DNA from: Whalleya microplaca
Taxonomy: Eukaryota > Ascomycota > Sordariomycetes > Xylariales > Xylariaceae
Length of the DNA stretch: 64,000 nucleotides
Assembly: GCA_022497155.1 (NCBI GenBank)
Contig: MU385733.1
Coordinates: forward strand, 496,001 to 560,000
Direction of reading: 5' to 3'
A program made the position numbers and the translations under genes. The notes below the pieces were generated by a model that searched no databases, had not been told where the DNA came from, and saw only the letters and a list, made by a program, of their open reading frames with translations. Positions 1 through 15,072 of the stretch are shown here, in pieces; the stretch's first letter is position 1; every line of letters begins with the position of its first letter.

Positions 1-2096
1 CGAAACTATCCCTCATTGGTGTTCTCGTGCTTGAACTACCCATATTTCCGTGCAACGCATGGGAGAAGTCTTGAGATGGTGCGATTGGTGCGCTCATCTG
101 GGGCATGGAATAGTCCTGGACAGATGACCTGTTAATTCCCGGTGTCCTGGAATGAGGAAAATCGATTGGCGCCGTCAGTGGGGCGGATGGAAAGCTCGTG
201 GTATAAGCAGATGAGGGCCCGTAGGATGATGTCGTGGCGGCTCGAGATGTAGATGAAATGCTAGGAGATTGAAGACTATGGCCAGCAGAAGATACAGATC
301 GATATTGATGTCGTAAGTCTAAACCAAGGGGTAACGTAGCGGAAGTTGCTCGCAAACGTGATGAATTCTGCGAGGGCGGCTGCAGACTCGAATAATTAAT
401 GTTGGTTGGGGATGACTGAACCCCTGAGGCTGTAAAGAACGTCAACAAACCGCGTTAAGGGGCAAGAAAAATATGACTTACAGGAATACGAGCCAGACTC
501 GTAATTCAATCCGCTACCTGTGCCGCTCATCTGATCTGGTTGATAGACAGATTGATGCCTCCCGCCAATCGAAGGGCTTCCGCTGCTGCTTGAATATGTC
601 GCGTAGTCGATAGAATCCCCTTTCCAAGACATGCTCGACCGTAGTGGTGATGCCAAGTTATCCGACCTTGACCTAGACATTGTGTCCCGCAGTTGGAGTG
701 GCTGCAGGGGGCGGATTTGTTGTCTTGACTGTGAATTCATCTGAACCCCAGTGTCGATATTTCCTTGTCTGGCGAAAGGGATAGAAGACCTATGACCAGA
801 CCCTAGTGGACTTGTCAAGTGGCTGGAATAATAACTTCGGTCACTCGAAGGTGGCGATATTGGGGAAAGGAGATCGTGATTATTCATGTTCCCCGAGGGC
901 GTAAACCCTATGTTCCCAAAAGCTGGGCTCAAACCTGTAGGGGATATGTGATCGTCGCCATCCCCTCTCCGCATCGTATCTACCATCAATGGCCGCATGA
1001 TGTGATCGGTATAAGAAGAGCTTCCAAAATCGACAGGGGGTGAGATTGGAGTTCCAAGTCCTTGGACTGCCCCATAGGGGGAATGCAATGCTTGGACATT
1101 ATCAAAGTCATCTGGCACAGCGCGCATTTTGATCATTCGATCTCGGTCGTCTGCCGTGAGTCTCTTAATTTTGGCTCTCCTATGATTGTTTAGAACCATC
1201 CCGCAATAAAGTTTCCTCTCCACTCTTACCGATTCTGGAACCAGACCTGGACTTGTCTCGGACTCAGGCCTGGGATCTCTCTCGATAGCCGCTCTCGGTG
1301 TGCAGCATCTGGGTGCGGTTGTTTCGCGAACTCGCTCATCAAAAATCGGGTTTGCTGGTGTGTAAGCCTGTTTCCTGTTAGTCTAGGGAATATCTAGTAA
1401 AGCTACTATTGCCTACCTAAACCGTTTCATTTTCCTGCGAGCAGCTGTACGCTCGGCAGCTGTTTGTTGTTGCGATGTACCTTCCCCCTCGCCCTCCATC
1501 ATTTCATCGTCGTCCAACACTTCTTCATCCTCTTCTTTTCCTAGGATAGCCTCTTCAGCTCCGGCTGTACCCGGACCAATATCCTGCTCTTGCCCAGCTG
1601 AAGATACTGAGCTTACTGGATTCGACCCAAGTGAAAGCGTAGGAGGCTCTGTGGGGCCTATGTGTTCCTCGTGGACAGGCTCCGCTTTGACCGCGAACGT
1701 ACTGCTTCCTATGCCTGGCCGTTCTTCTGGGGGTGATTCGGCCTTAGGTTGTCGCAAGCCTAGAGGATCCAATGCACGATTGTGGCCCACTGGGGAGCCC
1801 AGGGAGCTTTGGGCTGTCTGGCCTGGATTATTTAGGGCACTATTATGCGCGCTCGAAGGGCGCTGTTGAGAAGCAATATCATTGCTACTGCTGGTTCCTG
1901 ATACTTGCTCGAACGGCTGCGCGAAGATATTTGTCTCTCCAGGAGGAAGAAAAGAGTAGTGCCCCTGCCAATCAGGCTGTGTCGACAACTGGCCGTCGTA
2001 GCTCGACATGCGTGGGCTTGTGGGCTTGTGGAAGGCGGCCTCAAACTTGCTAGACCAGTGGCTTTGCTCCGTATCAAGATGCCTGGTTACGAGCAT
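1..2096 (-). CDS. Homeobox transcription factor, 5' part (runs off left edge)
   Basis: Sequence-specific DNA-binding regulator expected in the nucleus. I place four exons on the minus strand: 2096-1417, 1367-1230, 1179-482 and 429 to the window edge, giving about 648 residues with no stop reached. The homeodomain is at about residues 221-280, assembled across two introns; its recognition-helix core WFQNRRAKIKR is split by the 1229-1180 intron (donor GTAAGAG, branch TTCTAAAC). Upstream is a Ser/Pro/Gln-rich region with an acidic stretch (EEDEEVLDDDEMMEGEGEG); downstream is a long low-complexity Ser/Pro/Gly/Tyr-rich tail typical of fungal homeobox regulators. The start is uncertain: ATG at 2096 opens the frame, but ATG at 2009 (MSSYDG) is an alternative. 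The family is known for control of development or stress; which paralogue this is cannot be told here. Confidence is high for homeobox, moderate for the start. Confidence 0.9.
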
Positions 2097-5000
2097 TGGA
2101 AAGGTTGTGGGGTGAGGTAAGAAGGCGAAGACGTTGTAATAGCCCAAAGGGATGCTTGCAGAGGCTCGCTATTGAGATCAGTTCTCGGCGAATCTGACTT
2201 TCCACCGTCAAGATTTAGCTAATCTTAAACGTGACCAGACGCAGGAGTCTCTTAGAGGGTACCAGCTATCGATATAGACACTCGAGAAAGCCGTCTTGAG
2301 ATCGGGTTGCCGAGAAAAGTTAAGACGAAACTGTGTTGGTAACTTCCTGATATGATACTACCTGCAAATGTAGTAAGGGTGCTGAGGAGCGAAGGCAACT
2401 GTTGAGGATGTCTCCTGGTATTTTTTTAGTTGGCGCGCCTCCCTACGAGCATGTCGCGGACTGAGCTAGATATTCGCTTTTTGGGTTATGTGGTGGTTCA
2501 AGGTCCCGAACTGCTAGTGCTTCTTCAATATTGATCGCGCCGCCAGGCCGTTACTTGTTATATTCGAATGTTACTCGCTGTCGAACCCAAGACCATGAAG
2601 TGTAAGCCGTACTCGTCCAAATATATTGTCCAGGCCGGATATTACCAACTGAACTAAGAGAAAAAAAAGTTGCGAGATAGGATTGGAGCCACCATGGACA
2701 TGTTGAGAATATAGAGTGTTTGTCTTTACGTTCGTACCTCTCGAATATGGGACAACTCGCGTATAAATTGGTAAACTCTCGAATGATGCTAGTGGGGTCA
2801 GTCGCCTCAAATCGCCCTAGGACCGGCAGGCCTAGTGTTATGTACTGGGCCTCAAAGGTAGTCCGCGGTTACATTCCCTCGTTCGAGGAGACCCCTGGTC
2901 GTTAGGATGACAGAGGTGGAATTAATACCAAACGGTACCGCTCACGCTCACGGAGAAATACCCAGGTAGGGCCCGAAGGGAAGACAGGGCCTGCACGGGC
3001 TGTGGGAGAGTGAACAGAAAGTGTTCGCGAGTATGGGGTTAGCCTGGGACGGTACCCGGCCAGATACGGTGGAGATATTGAAAAAGGACTAGACGCACGT
3101 TTTAAGGCTTCATCATCTTGAGAAAAGCCGCATGCTTGATGGGCCAGGCATGATAATAAGGAAAAGACCCAGCATGGTAAGTGCTGAGCCACACACCTTT
3201 TCTGTCATAGATGATAGTTGAAGTAACAACGTCTATATCGAGTGGGCCGTGACCATTGGGTTTCTCGGCTGAATGGCTAATGCCGTGTTATGGTGGCCTG
3301 CCAGAGAACCAACAGATGGACCCTTGCCATCGCAGCCCCCAACCGAAAATGCCAGTGGACAAGCAGGAGCCACGAAGACATAGCCGCAAGATAGTCCCAG
3401 GTGCAAACCGCGTGCTCTAAAACTCATAACATATAGGAGAAAGCTCCTACCCAACGATCTGAGAGGAGTAGAATGAAACGAAATAGAGAACGAGAAAGAC
3501 TCGACACATCTATGATGGCGAGGATATTGTACGAAGCCGTAGAAAATAGCAGCTACCTCGAGGTACATCCATCCCACGGGCCATAGAACTAAGGTACGAC
3601 TAGGCAAAGCTCTCGGAAGAGGACAGGACAGGGAAGGCATAACGTCTCGGCTAGGCTATCTAGATGCCGCCAATTGGTCCTTCATTACCTTAGCTCAGCG
3701 TCGACCTCGCGGATGAACGCATGACCGTTGTTGAGACTTGTGAAGATTCTAACCAATAGGAAGATCAACGCTGTTGGATGGGTGTGGCCGTCTATGTCTG
3801 CGGGGAGGGCGTCAAGTACTGGGACGGAGAGCGTACTTGGTGCTTGGAGGATCGCATCCGAATCGGTAGCGAAGGCCTGCAAATAATGTGGGTCAGGCAA
3901 TGAGCAAGGGGCATCGATTTGTGATGCTTGACCCTGTGAGTGGCGGCAGGGAGTTAAGGGAAGATCCCAAAGATCTTCCTTGCCGTACAGCAGTACAACA
4001 TACGTACCTCGCACAGACGGAGCGGGTGCGTAGAGTACCGCACACACTGTCGATGGGTCTACAATGTACATACATAGTCGCCCATGCTGGCTTAGCATGG
4101 CGCGCCCCGTCTTCACCGGCCGCTGTGGGCAGATGTGGTGGCTTATGCCACCTCGCCGGCGGCATATCACGATGGGATATACTTGGTGTCAACATTCACA
4201 CTTGAGAAGTTGACACGGATGCTCTTGCTATGAATGCGATAACTAACAGTCGTCGAACCGCGTAGCTCCTGTCATAGCCAACCGTTGACAGAATGAGTGC
4301 GTTGTGCAAAGTACCGGAGGTACCAGACCAACGGCTCAAGATCTGGGAACGCTGTGAAAGGCATACCTATGGCAGACGCGTTGGGCCGCCAAACTCGAGG
4401 TCCATCCGAACACTGAAGTGTCTGTGGGAATGTGCCCCGAACAAGCCGTAGGCTGATAATGTGTTACCTGCAAATGCTGTGGGGCTTGGTGCAACAGTAA
4501 GTAAAGCCAGGTAGTGGGGTAGCAACGCGAGGCCTTACTTTTCGAGCGTGTAGACTTCCAGAAGCAGTCGTAGATGAGAGGGTGAAGTGGGATCTAGGTG
4601 GAGAGACTCCCGAACACACGAGATATGCCATGATGGACCTAACATGTTGACGAGACCGAGGAGAATGGGGTATGTACCTATGGGGAGGCTAGAAAGACTC
4701 TCACTTGCCAGGCGGTCACATCAGACCACATATTGAATCTAGAATACTGCGTGGCAGGCGGATCAGAGCTCAGAGCTGGAATCCATTGCGCCAAAGATGC
4801 ACTGCATAGCGATCATCGACCAGCTCTTGGACGACAGTTTGTACTAGAGGCCGATTTAGCTAGACTAGAGGTAGGAAGGCGTGTGGATCCAGCGCGGAGC
4901 CTGAGGCCTCTAGCGTGGAAGTTTTCTGCGGCAAGGATGTGAGCCCGTGGTTTCATCAGGGGAGGCTGGCAACGACATGGGTGCAGGATCGGGGTGAAGG

Positions 5001-8000
5001 CGGCACGACTTGCTTCATGTCCAGCCGATAAGATGAGTTTCCCAGATGTTGGTCGAGACCGAGACAGCGACAAAAAGGAGATCCATGAAATGACAGCACG
5101 CCAAGAGGGAAATCTGATGAGGATCACGAATTTGGGGGAGCGGCTTCATGGATATGGATGGGATGGATGGATTTAGGTACCTACTAGTAATAGTAGACAG
5201 AACTCTGAAAAAGTGGGATTGTGGATATACGCAGGAGCCCTTTCATTCCTCCTCGCAGAGCGAACTGTCTCAAAGCAACAGGCTACAAATGACTAGCAGC
5301 TTTGTAGAAAATATCCAGCATCCAGACATCGTCAGGTACGTGTGTGGTGTGTAAGTGTGTAGACAGTAAGTCATCAAGGTGCTTCTAGATGTGTACCAAT
5401 CGTGAGGACAGGCTGGACACTGTACAGCATACCTGACTTGCCGGAGACACATGCGGTCGAGATGCAGGCTCTCCGACAGACAGACACAGCCTTGGCTACT
5501 GAATAGGGGGCGCACCTCGCCTTACCGCGACCGACAGCAGAGGCCATCCTTCCAACGTGAGGTCATCGAATGACGATAGATGTGACTCTGATTCAAAGGA
5601 GCGGAGTTGAAGGGTGCATTCATTGTGCGCGTGTCTGGGTGTACTAGGTAAGTATGTGTCTGTGTGTGTTGTGCGTATTTCTCGTGTGTGATGTGATGGA
5701 GGAGCCGGCGGATTGGGCGTGAGTGATTGAAGGTGCATTTAAAATTCCAGGATGTTGGCGTGGCTAGTACATGTACCTGCATACCGGCGTGTCGGCTTCG
5801 TCCTCCGCAGGTACAATGTACTTGCATCTGTGCTCCCTGATTGACACCCTCTAGAGCTCACCGGCAGCAAGCCTAGCGATGTCTTGCAGCACGGGGTGGC
5901 TGAAATGGCATGTTTTCGCCCCCAATTACTACATGGAAAATCTTTTGATCTTACTGCATTGGGTCATTGGATGTCTAGCTCTACTGTATCTGGAAGGCAA
6001 TGCATAGTATTTCATCTAATGCCGTACTGTGGAAGTACATCCATCGAGAGGCTCAATGTGTACTGCGTATTACATACCTACATACGGAGTAGAGGTAGGT
6101 AGTAGCATGTCAGCCCACTAATAGACTAAGGAGGAGGAGGAACGTGGCTATGGACAAGGATGCACATCGCACAACTAACTTCTCATCATCGACCTCTCTA
6201 TCTACCTACCTACTTAAACCAAGCCAAACACAAGATTACGCACGTCACAGAAAGCTGAGACAGCTACACGTACATAATAATAGTTAGGCGTTCCTGACTA
6301 GTAGAGACTAGGGTAGCTGAGTTCCGCCCGCGTGGATATCTGTTCAGGTAGTTCCAACAGTCCCGTAATTTCCAACATCCAGCTCTCTGGGAAAAGCTTC
6401 CATGCTCAAGCAGCTATTCCCCGGCAAATTTTTATGGATTATACATAGTATGGTAGTATGCGGCAAGTACCTAGCATGCCTAAGGCTGTCATCCTACCTA
6501 TTCAAATTGAATAGGGGCAAGCAATTAATAGCTGTAGGGCAGCGGCCGAGAGCCGCAACGCATCATCGAATTAAGTTTTTTTAGTCATCTTAGGGTGGCA
6601 GATGTCAAAGCGACATCTGTAATTTTTGCAAATGCGATTCTGTGGCGCATTGTAGTATGTCCTTCCAACAAGGGTCGAATCTTGACCAGTTGCGAAACCG
6701 CCCCCACGAGGTGCTGTCGAACGACAAGCAGGTAGCCGTAAAGATCGGGAGTGGGTTGAGCCTCGGGCATCGATCATCTTACTCTCTAGTCTGCCTATTC
6801 TCAGCCCATCTGGAGGTACCTAGAGCTAAAAATTGATCAAGTCTAGGTAACCATAAGCGCGCATCCGTCTACCTGTATGAATACTGGGAATTACATGTTG
6901 TGTAGCCGTGATACATGTGTGCCACTGTTGCATCCTCCCAGCCGGAGGGCCAAGCCAAGCCTTGGCTTGATAGACATTTGGACATTTGCTGCGAACTTCT
7001 TGCCAGTTCAGGCAGTAATCTTGACACCTGATACCTAGCTCTTACTAGTGCTTGACAATTGATTCGATGGCCGACGATACTTTGGAAAGGTAGCATGTTT
7101 ACCCATAGTCTACGAGAATAGGTATACTCGTCTGAACTAAAATATGTACTAGTATACCTATATGTAGGTTATGTTTCTTCAACTACACCAGCCTTGCCAG
7201 CTTCTTAACACTACAATTATGAAATACATACCACATACGTGTTAGGGGGAAATATTAGATTCAAACACAGTACTCTCCACCTGTCCAAACTATTTCAATG
7301 TTAGTGCACTCTATACTTAGCACAACACGAGTCGACTTTACCTACCAGCTCTTAAATCTTCCAGTGCGGTACCTGGCAAGGATAATTTCTATCGGGGGCC
7401 CTCTTAAGTACTAGAAATGGGGTTATCAATTGCGTAAGCAATCTTGGCGAAGTCTGACTCGCATTTAGATTTGGGCGGTACTATATTCAGCTTTTGAGTT
7501 GCTAAGTCCATGCAATACATCTTGAGGGCCTTTGAAGACGGACGCTAAAAGATGCCGGTCCAATGCGAAACGATCTCATGCGCTGGCATGGGCTACTTAC
7601 CCGAAATAGTAACAGAGTGGGTCTCCCTTGCACTGTTTACTGTTTATGCTATGGATCATAGTAAGAAGGCTTGCGAATATGGATATAATTAGTAGGTGTG
7701 TCTTGGTCAACGAGTGATGAGGCGTCATGAGTTTCAATACCAAAGGTATCTTAATCCAATGGCGGATAGGGAAAATCTGTCGACAGAAATCGGCTTCGTT
7801 TGTTGTTGCGGCCTCCATAGCAACCTACCTACTGTCTCGAGAGATCTGCAGCAAGGATACCGGTAGCAGACAGCCCATGGCTAGTTGCGACTTTACGTAC
7901 GCAGTACATATACATGGTATGTAGACGGTACGCTAGAAGGCAGCCGGCTGCCCCGGTGGCTATATCCTCCACACCTTGTAAGCCTCCCCGGACCCGACTA

Positions 8001-11000
8001 GGTTCCGCCCTTTCTACCTCGTCGGCAGGCTTTCCTATCATGAGAAGTTTTTCCGTTCAGGTCGCCTGGACTTGACATTTGTATCGGCTGGCTGCGTAGG
8101 GCCTCCGATATTTCATCAAATTCCAGGATTGTGGTGGGGAGAAATATTGAGGCACGTCTTGCATGTACGTACGTTCTTTCGACAGCTTCGGGGCTCGGCG
8201 CCGCAGGATAGGAGATGCCGCCTTGCGCCATCCTCATCGAATCGAATGTTCAGTTCAGTACAAGGCATAGCATAACAACTGCCGTACTAGTCGATTGAAA
8301 TCGGGTTCTGGCAAACTAGGATAGTCGGTTTGCTTCATACGCCACAGAGACGTTAGCCAGTCCTGCCAGTCCTCCCCACGAGTGCACACTCGCTTACGGC
8401 AAGTAAGGACTTTCACAAGGTTTCAAAGTCTAGAACGGGTGATCTACGGAACCACCATAAGTTGGTCGATCATGACCACTGATGATCTTTTCCTAGTTGC
8501 GCACAACCTACCGACCTGTATGCAATACCCTGACTCGATGGCTTCAACCTTGTCTCGCATCAGCCTATGTAAGTACTGTAATTTGTTCATTAACGTGCCA
8601 TATGTATGGTAATCGTAGGGCTGATCTGAACTGCGATGTTGATTCGTCTACGAGGAGGCAATTCAAGTGCAGGCGATCATATTGCCCTACCTTGCAATTA
8701 TAACGTGTCTGTGCATTTTTCAGCAGATCTTGGTTTCTCCGTATGCATCCTCTCCCTCGGGTATTAGATGCGGATTTGCACAAGCAAGGGTGAAAAGGGG
8801 GCACTGTTGGCTCAGAGCGACGGACCGTTACGAACTGACAAAAGGGGGCCCGCTAGTTTGGCTTTGCCCACATTATAAGCTCGTCGATCAATTTCTTGGG
8901 ACACTTCGCAATATAACATATGCAGGAACCGGATTGTTTTCCTGATTGCTCTGAAGTAACCCGTTTACCGCCCTGCCGCCCCTCCACTGCAATAATACTG
9001 TCGTCGTCTGCTGTATCAGCTCAAAAAGACGCGCAACGCTTTGCTTCATATTTCTCGGTGCCAAGCCCAACTATGGTTTCGCAACGGCTCAACTTCTATT
9101 GTTGTACAAACGCAGCCACCTCATTTTTCCCTAGGTGTATTTTATAATATGTTGGTTTGTATGTATGTACAATCCCTACCCTTTGGGGCCGCATCCTACA
9201 CCTCGGTGCCTACCTTGCGGCAGACGATGCAGGAAACCGTAGCGAAGTCCCAGCGAATGACCCCAAGATCAAGGTAAGGGAAAATAGGAACAGGCCTTGC
9301 TTAGCCGGCGGGTCCAGATCGTACACAGTCGCGGACGCTAATCCGCCGTACCCACATCGCACTCGGAGATGTCGTTCTTCTCCTGTACTCCGTGCTTCGC
9401 CTCGCGTACCCATTATTGGAGGAATGGTTGACGGTCTGACGCTTTGACATCCCAGGCATCCCAAGCCTCCCGCCTAGCGCATTCCAGAGGTCCCAAACCC
9501 AGCCAGCTGGGACTTCATTTCTCGTGACCCCTTCAACTCCACACATGTCGTAGGTAGAGCTATCATCTACTTGGATCAAATAGTTGACTACAAAGCAAAC
9601 TCCAGGGTCTCGTAGCTCTTAATTTCACCTGCAAACACGAACTTAACAATTGAGAGGGAAGCTCATAAAATTTCTAGAGTTGACAGGCTTTAGCTTGCCC
9701 GATCTATCATGCTCGCGAATCGTCTAACTACCTAGCACTTGTGAGTGATCTTCATGTTTGCACCTACATATCGTACGATGTGCATATTATCCGAAAGGAA
9801 AGGGAGAAGTACAGAAGCTAAGGCTTCTAACTTGGAATTCCTAGGGTCGACTAGGAATGGCCGAAGGCATATCGCAAACATTTAGCTCCTCTCTCACTAC
9901 CTGACTGACGATAATGGCTTCAAATATGGCAAAACCATGTCTTGCTCGAAATGTTACTCTCATCATACGAAAATGGCATCTTTTGTACCTAGACATTCAT
10001 GTCCACACGTACTTTGTGTCATGATGTTGCATATCTGACTATGCTCGATATGATGATGGCGTATTATAAGAGCAAACTTCACAGACTTCAGCTGAGTATT
10101 GGTCTAGTTAATGAACCATGGCTTGTCCAACGGGTCTCCTATGGTATTAAGCGGGAAAACCTGGCAGTATCTAAGCTTAGTACGCGCGCCTATATGTACA
10201 TATTGTCTGGACATACTCGTGTGTTGTACTGTCCGGTGACGGATCACTTTAACTATCCGAAAAGCCTGTTTGATTAACAGGCGACGTGCTAGCCGCGAGT
10301 CTTACCCCTACATAAATTCAAGCAATAGCTACGTAGTTGAGAACAATCAAATAGTCCCTGTCTACTATCAAGTGACCTGTGCAAGTTTGTTCCTTGGATT
10401 TCATTCGATTCGTAATACCTACCTAGATTGCCGGCGGTAAGATCGACAAGATGTAATTGCTTAGAACAATCTTCATACAGTGCCCTACGTAGAGTTTGAT
10501 AGTAAGGGATGAGTAACTATCTATATTCCTGTCGTGCCGGTGGGTACTTTCAAAGATATTCATCCTCCAACCTATAGACCAAATAACTCACTTGATCTAC
10601 GATAAGGTCGACTAGGTATCCTTCTCAAGAACAGCTTACGAGGCGGCCATGTCATCGATACGTTGGCCATGCGCATAGCTTTCTTCCATCTTGCCCTTGA
10701 AACTTCGCTCAACTTGTCTATCTCTATTCTGACCCAAGGATGTTATATCAGCATTGACGATGGATACGCTGCTGCATGTCGGGACGGCACGTGGGCAATC
10801 GAAGCACTACATATTTCAGTGAGAGAAGCCTCATAATACCCACCGTTTTCACGCCGGCTGCTGACTCCGCTCCTTAGGCTGTAATAATAACCCGCACAAG
10901 AGCTCCTTTGGGCTTCATGGGGAGACATAATCTATTCAAAGATATGACGCATACAATCGGCCCTGTTCATAATGGCCCCGTCAACCGGTTGAGAGCCCTC

Positions 11001-14000
11001 CGTGTCTTAAACTTCAGTAACTGTCCATCACTGCCGGTGCTCTAAGCTGACAGCAGGTGTGGAATTTATGCCAGACCCCTCCTAGTCAATGGAAATAGAC
11101 GATTCCATCTCGTAGAACTCCTGATTAGTGAGCCAAGACTGACACATACTCGGGTGGCGTATAACATCCTGCTGCATCCTATTGGTAACCACGGCTATAC
11201 AATTCATCATCAAGACATGGGGCAATAAATTTATGTCTAGCATTGCATGATTTGTGCTCTGCAGTTCCAACACGTGGGTGGACAAAGCCTCAACCCGCTT
11301 CAGTCGTTACCGAACTTCGCAACCTGAGCCGTTTTGGGAAATACCGGACAAAACTGAGCCAAGTCTCCCCGCGGCTAATACGGCTTTCTCTTCAAGGAAA
11401 AGGAAGGTCAACTGACCGAGACCGTTTGCAGGACTTTGCGAGCACCAGTTGGGTGTCAATTCTCCGTCTGATATTCGATATATGAGCCATCCCGCAATTC
11501 CCTTCACCCGTTCTAATTCATGCGTTACCGGCGGAATACCATCAAGCGCAACTCCCCGTGCAGGCCTAGCTTACTTCATCCAACAAACCAGGCAGTTATG
11601 GCGGCTATATAGCAGTTCCTGACCATGTGTGGGGAAGCTTATTCAAGCTTATTCAGACGTGAGCAAGCAACATGCATCCCAGATTATATGTCGGTAGGAT
11701 ATCACAAGCAAAATTCGGGTTCGAGTGCTCAGGTAGCCAAAGCAATTGGGGAACATTCGAACAGTATAAGCCTTCACCACTCGATCCGCACCGAAGGTGA
11801 TGCGAGACCAAGTCGACCTTACGAGTCGAAGGGTATATCGCGTGGTAGTCTGGTAACTCTCATCCAAATCTATACGATAATCGTACCCGCTAGATCCATT
11901 CAACCTCTTCAAGTATCTACTCTACTCTTCAGGATTTGGTGTACACTCTAAATTTCTACATTGGAGTCAGAGACGAACGTGGCTGGCCCTTGTGAGCCTT
12001 TGATGGTAATAGTTGTAGTGGGGTTGTAATTCTACAACCCGTAACTTAACGTTGTAGGTGCTTAGTTGATGTTCTTCGATGTCTACACAGCTAGCTTGAC
12101 ACAGAAATATATATGAGGCCCCATATTACGAGTTTGAGTTACTTGTTTTTAATTCATATGCGTAGGTAAAGACTTTTGGGCAATATTTATGGACTTCTTG
12201 GGGGTTTGAACTGGGTTGTGTATTTAGTTGGACTACCTAGCGGTGCAGAAGTACGAAACGTTTTGTTTTCCTCTGATATTATCGAGGCCTATAAGACCCT
12301 TAGGGCGCTTTATTACGAGTTCAACAGTGAACTTAATGAACTCGACGAATCTCCTAAATGGCTCTGTTTACACAATAATATTATGCCTATACTTCACACA
12401 ATCTGAGTCCTGTTGCATTCCCAATCCAGCTTATTAGTATCTCCTTAATAACGATTGTCTTTGAAGAGATCGAATCATGCTTAATATTAATAATCACACA
12501 ATCTTGTTGATAAGGTCAACGATATGTCCATAGCTGCATCAAATGGTAACTTGCTCTTTACGCATCGATTTTCTGGTAGTACATTGCCTCTTGAATACTG
12601 AGCAGAACTTCTCTCTAGGCCATTAGCCACAAATTGTGTTGAGTTGAAGGGAACCCGACCAAGATGGGCATGGCATATCTAATCTGTGACCTCGTCTAGC
12701 AAGCTGAAAATTGTGTAAAGTAGGAATGGTACTTGAGTTAGGCAACGTTCACTATGAAACTGTATACTTTTTCAATAAATTGATAGCTACAAACCAATAA
12801 CCCGTAAACTTTCGTTTAAAAAGATCAAAGTCAACGATAGTCCATCCTAGGACGCGACCACGACAATAAAATGCACTTCTCCACGAGCTAAAGTCAATCT
12901 CCATCTGCCGTTAGACGTATTTGCCACCCGAGGTCCACACTAGCGGTACCGCACTCGGCCGCATCATCCAACCATCTTGAGTGGTATTTGCCGAAAAGGG
13001 AAGTCGGGGCTCCCAAGCCACGTGGTAAGGACTTCGATCTATCCAGATTTTTAAATGGTACCTTTGAAAGCTCACGCCGCCTAGCGAACCCTACCCTCAC
13101 CAGCTAAGCCATCACTATGTACTGCGTACGTACACATATCCTTCCGCTACTAGCAACAGTTTGAGAGGTGGATGGTATCGCTTGAAAGAAATAAAGAGAA
13201 ATGAAAGTCTTCAAGAGCGTCGTTAATGTCGTCTACGTTATTGACTCGGCTGGATGATAGCGTCTAAAACAACGATGCTTTGGAACTGCTTGGCCTCTTT
13301 CTTCAGATATTTTGTCTCTTGCTGACTGGTCTAGTGCAGCAGTGCATGAACAATCATTATTCACGGAAGCGAGGCCTCTTCATAGGACGGAAACAAGCTT
13401 CCGCGATATCTGATCAATACAGATAACTGCAGCCAGCATCGAAGTCATTGAAGCTCCAAAACGGGCGGCAATATAGGCGTTACTGATAATCTAGCTAGCA
13501 GCCACTAGGGTTAATATTTCTGCAAGAATAGAGGAGGTTGGGTGAGACACATGCTGTATTGTACTATTAAGCAACATCACTAAGGTCTAGAGATATACTT
13601 AACCTAGACTTACACTTAGCCTCTACAACAACGATGAACGGGCATCCATTCTATAACATTATTTCCTGCGATTACATTATAAGCACACAGACTTTATAAC
13701 ATACGATGAGAAATTAGGAAAATTGCATCCACGATGAGATAATAAGAAAGAATTAAATGGACTTCAGGGTTGACTCTTGAGCCTAACAAGGATAGAGTAT
13801 CTTGCTCTCTCTCAGTTATTCGAGTGCTGCTTCTCCAACTACCTTTACTGACTGCGCGGGCTAGACTTAACTGCTAGTTGAGAATGTCACTCTTTGTTTT
13901 CCTTGACAGAATTTTAGGATCCTTCCTATACCTCGTTAGGTTGGCCTAGACTGACACCTTCAATCTTACTTACAGCAAGTTCAGAGCTCTTGAAACCATT

Positions 14001-15072
14001 TATAACAATCAAGGTAACAAGATGAGCCTTCGAAACGATGATAGGTAAAACGGAACAGGATTATTAAGCTATGAGCGTTTTATGACTAACGTCTCTTTGA
14101 TTTGGTTAAGAAACTTGTTGAGAAGTATATCGCCTTTGAATTTCTAGGAATATCATGTGCATGTATATCCCAAGCTCACAATGCATGCACCACGTGTGGC
14201 CAAGATTCTGTATAAAGTATCGTGTCAACTGTTGAAAGCCTTCAGGTTATGTTGCGTCGCAAATGAAACCAAAGCTAAATATGACTATACCAGAACATGA
14301 CGATGTACAAATGATGCTCACTCCAATAATTTAAGTGTTACAAGTGGTCAAGTTATACTGAAGAGCGATACACTGAATAGAGAACTTAGTAAGTGGTTAA
14401 AGACATTCGTCAGTGATAAGACTCAAAGCCTGGAAAAGACCGTAAAATGGCTGAAGATTGTATTGATAGCAGTGAGAAAGGTAATGCATGTCTATTGTGA
14501 ATTGTTCGCCTTTAACTTTAAGTCATTAAGAAGAGCGAGATGATGCGTCTATACCACTGTGTGTATGATATCCCGTCACCTAACTAGACAGCCCTACGTA
14601 ACCTAGTAGTACATAAAGAATATATACCCACAAATATCCACGAGGGTATATCAACGAAAGCACCGAACCTCGTTTGATGCTTCCCTCCTCACTTCACTTT
14701 CGATGGTTGAAAGCAAAGGCGAGATGACCAATCAATGAATCACTCGATACTACTTGACTGCTATACGTAGCCAACTCATACTTTACAATTAGAAATCGAA
14801 GACTTTAATATGGCATGATTATATTTTTATTCTCATGACTTCGTACACACGTATCCTGAAACCGTGCCCACATGCTCCCTGGGATCAGGAAAACAAACCA
14901 ACCCCATTTGCGCCCGTGAATCCAGTGCTACCCAGAGCCCGACCCCCCTGTTCCCCCAATTAGGTCGTAGATGTTTTATATACATACGGAGGACACAGTC
15001 ACCACCTGGCCAGGTCGCCAACGGTCAACATAAGCCGGGTAAGCAACACGGCGCAGCAATCGGCGTCCAAGC
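2097..15072. other. About 13 kb gene-poor stretch with no supported gene
   Basis: This is the upstream side of the homeobox gene and the downstream side of the MFS gene. Base composition is mixed and not strongly A+T-rich. Only short ORFs occur (longest 161 codons, 3685-4170 minus), with no recognisable domain, codon pattern or splice architecture. Scattered short words recur, such as ACCTACCTAC (around 6,195-6,215) and TACGGAGTAG (around 6,083). No rRNA or tRNA was recognised. It may hold long regulatory sequence or non-coding transcripts of the homeobox gene, or decayed repeats; the sequence alone does not decide. Confidence 0.5.

Noticed and set aside
3685..4170. 161-codon minus-strand ORF in the gene desert
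   Set aside because: No domain, no codon or splice support, overlapped by other ORFs of similar length on both strands.
13080..13115. Minus-strand TGGCTTAGCTGG resembling a tRNA A box
   Set aside because: The nearest GGTTCG follows within about ten bases and no cloverleaf can be drawn.
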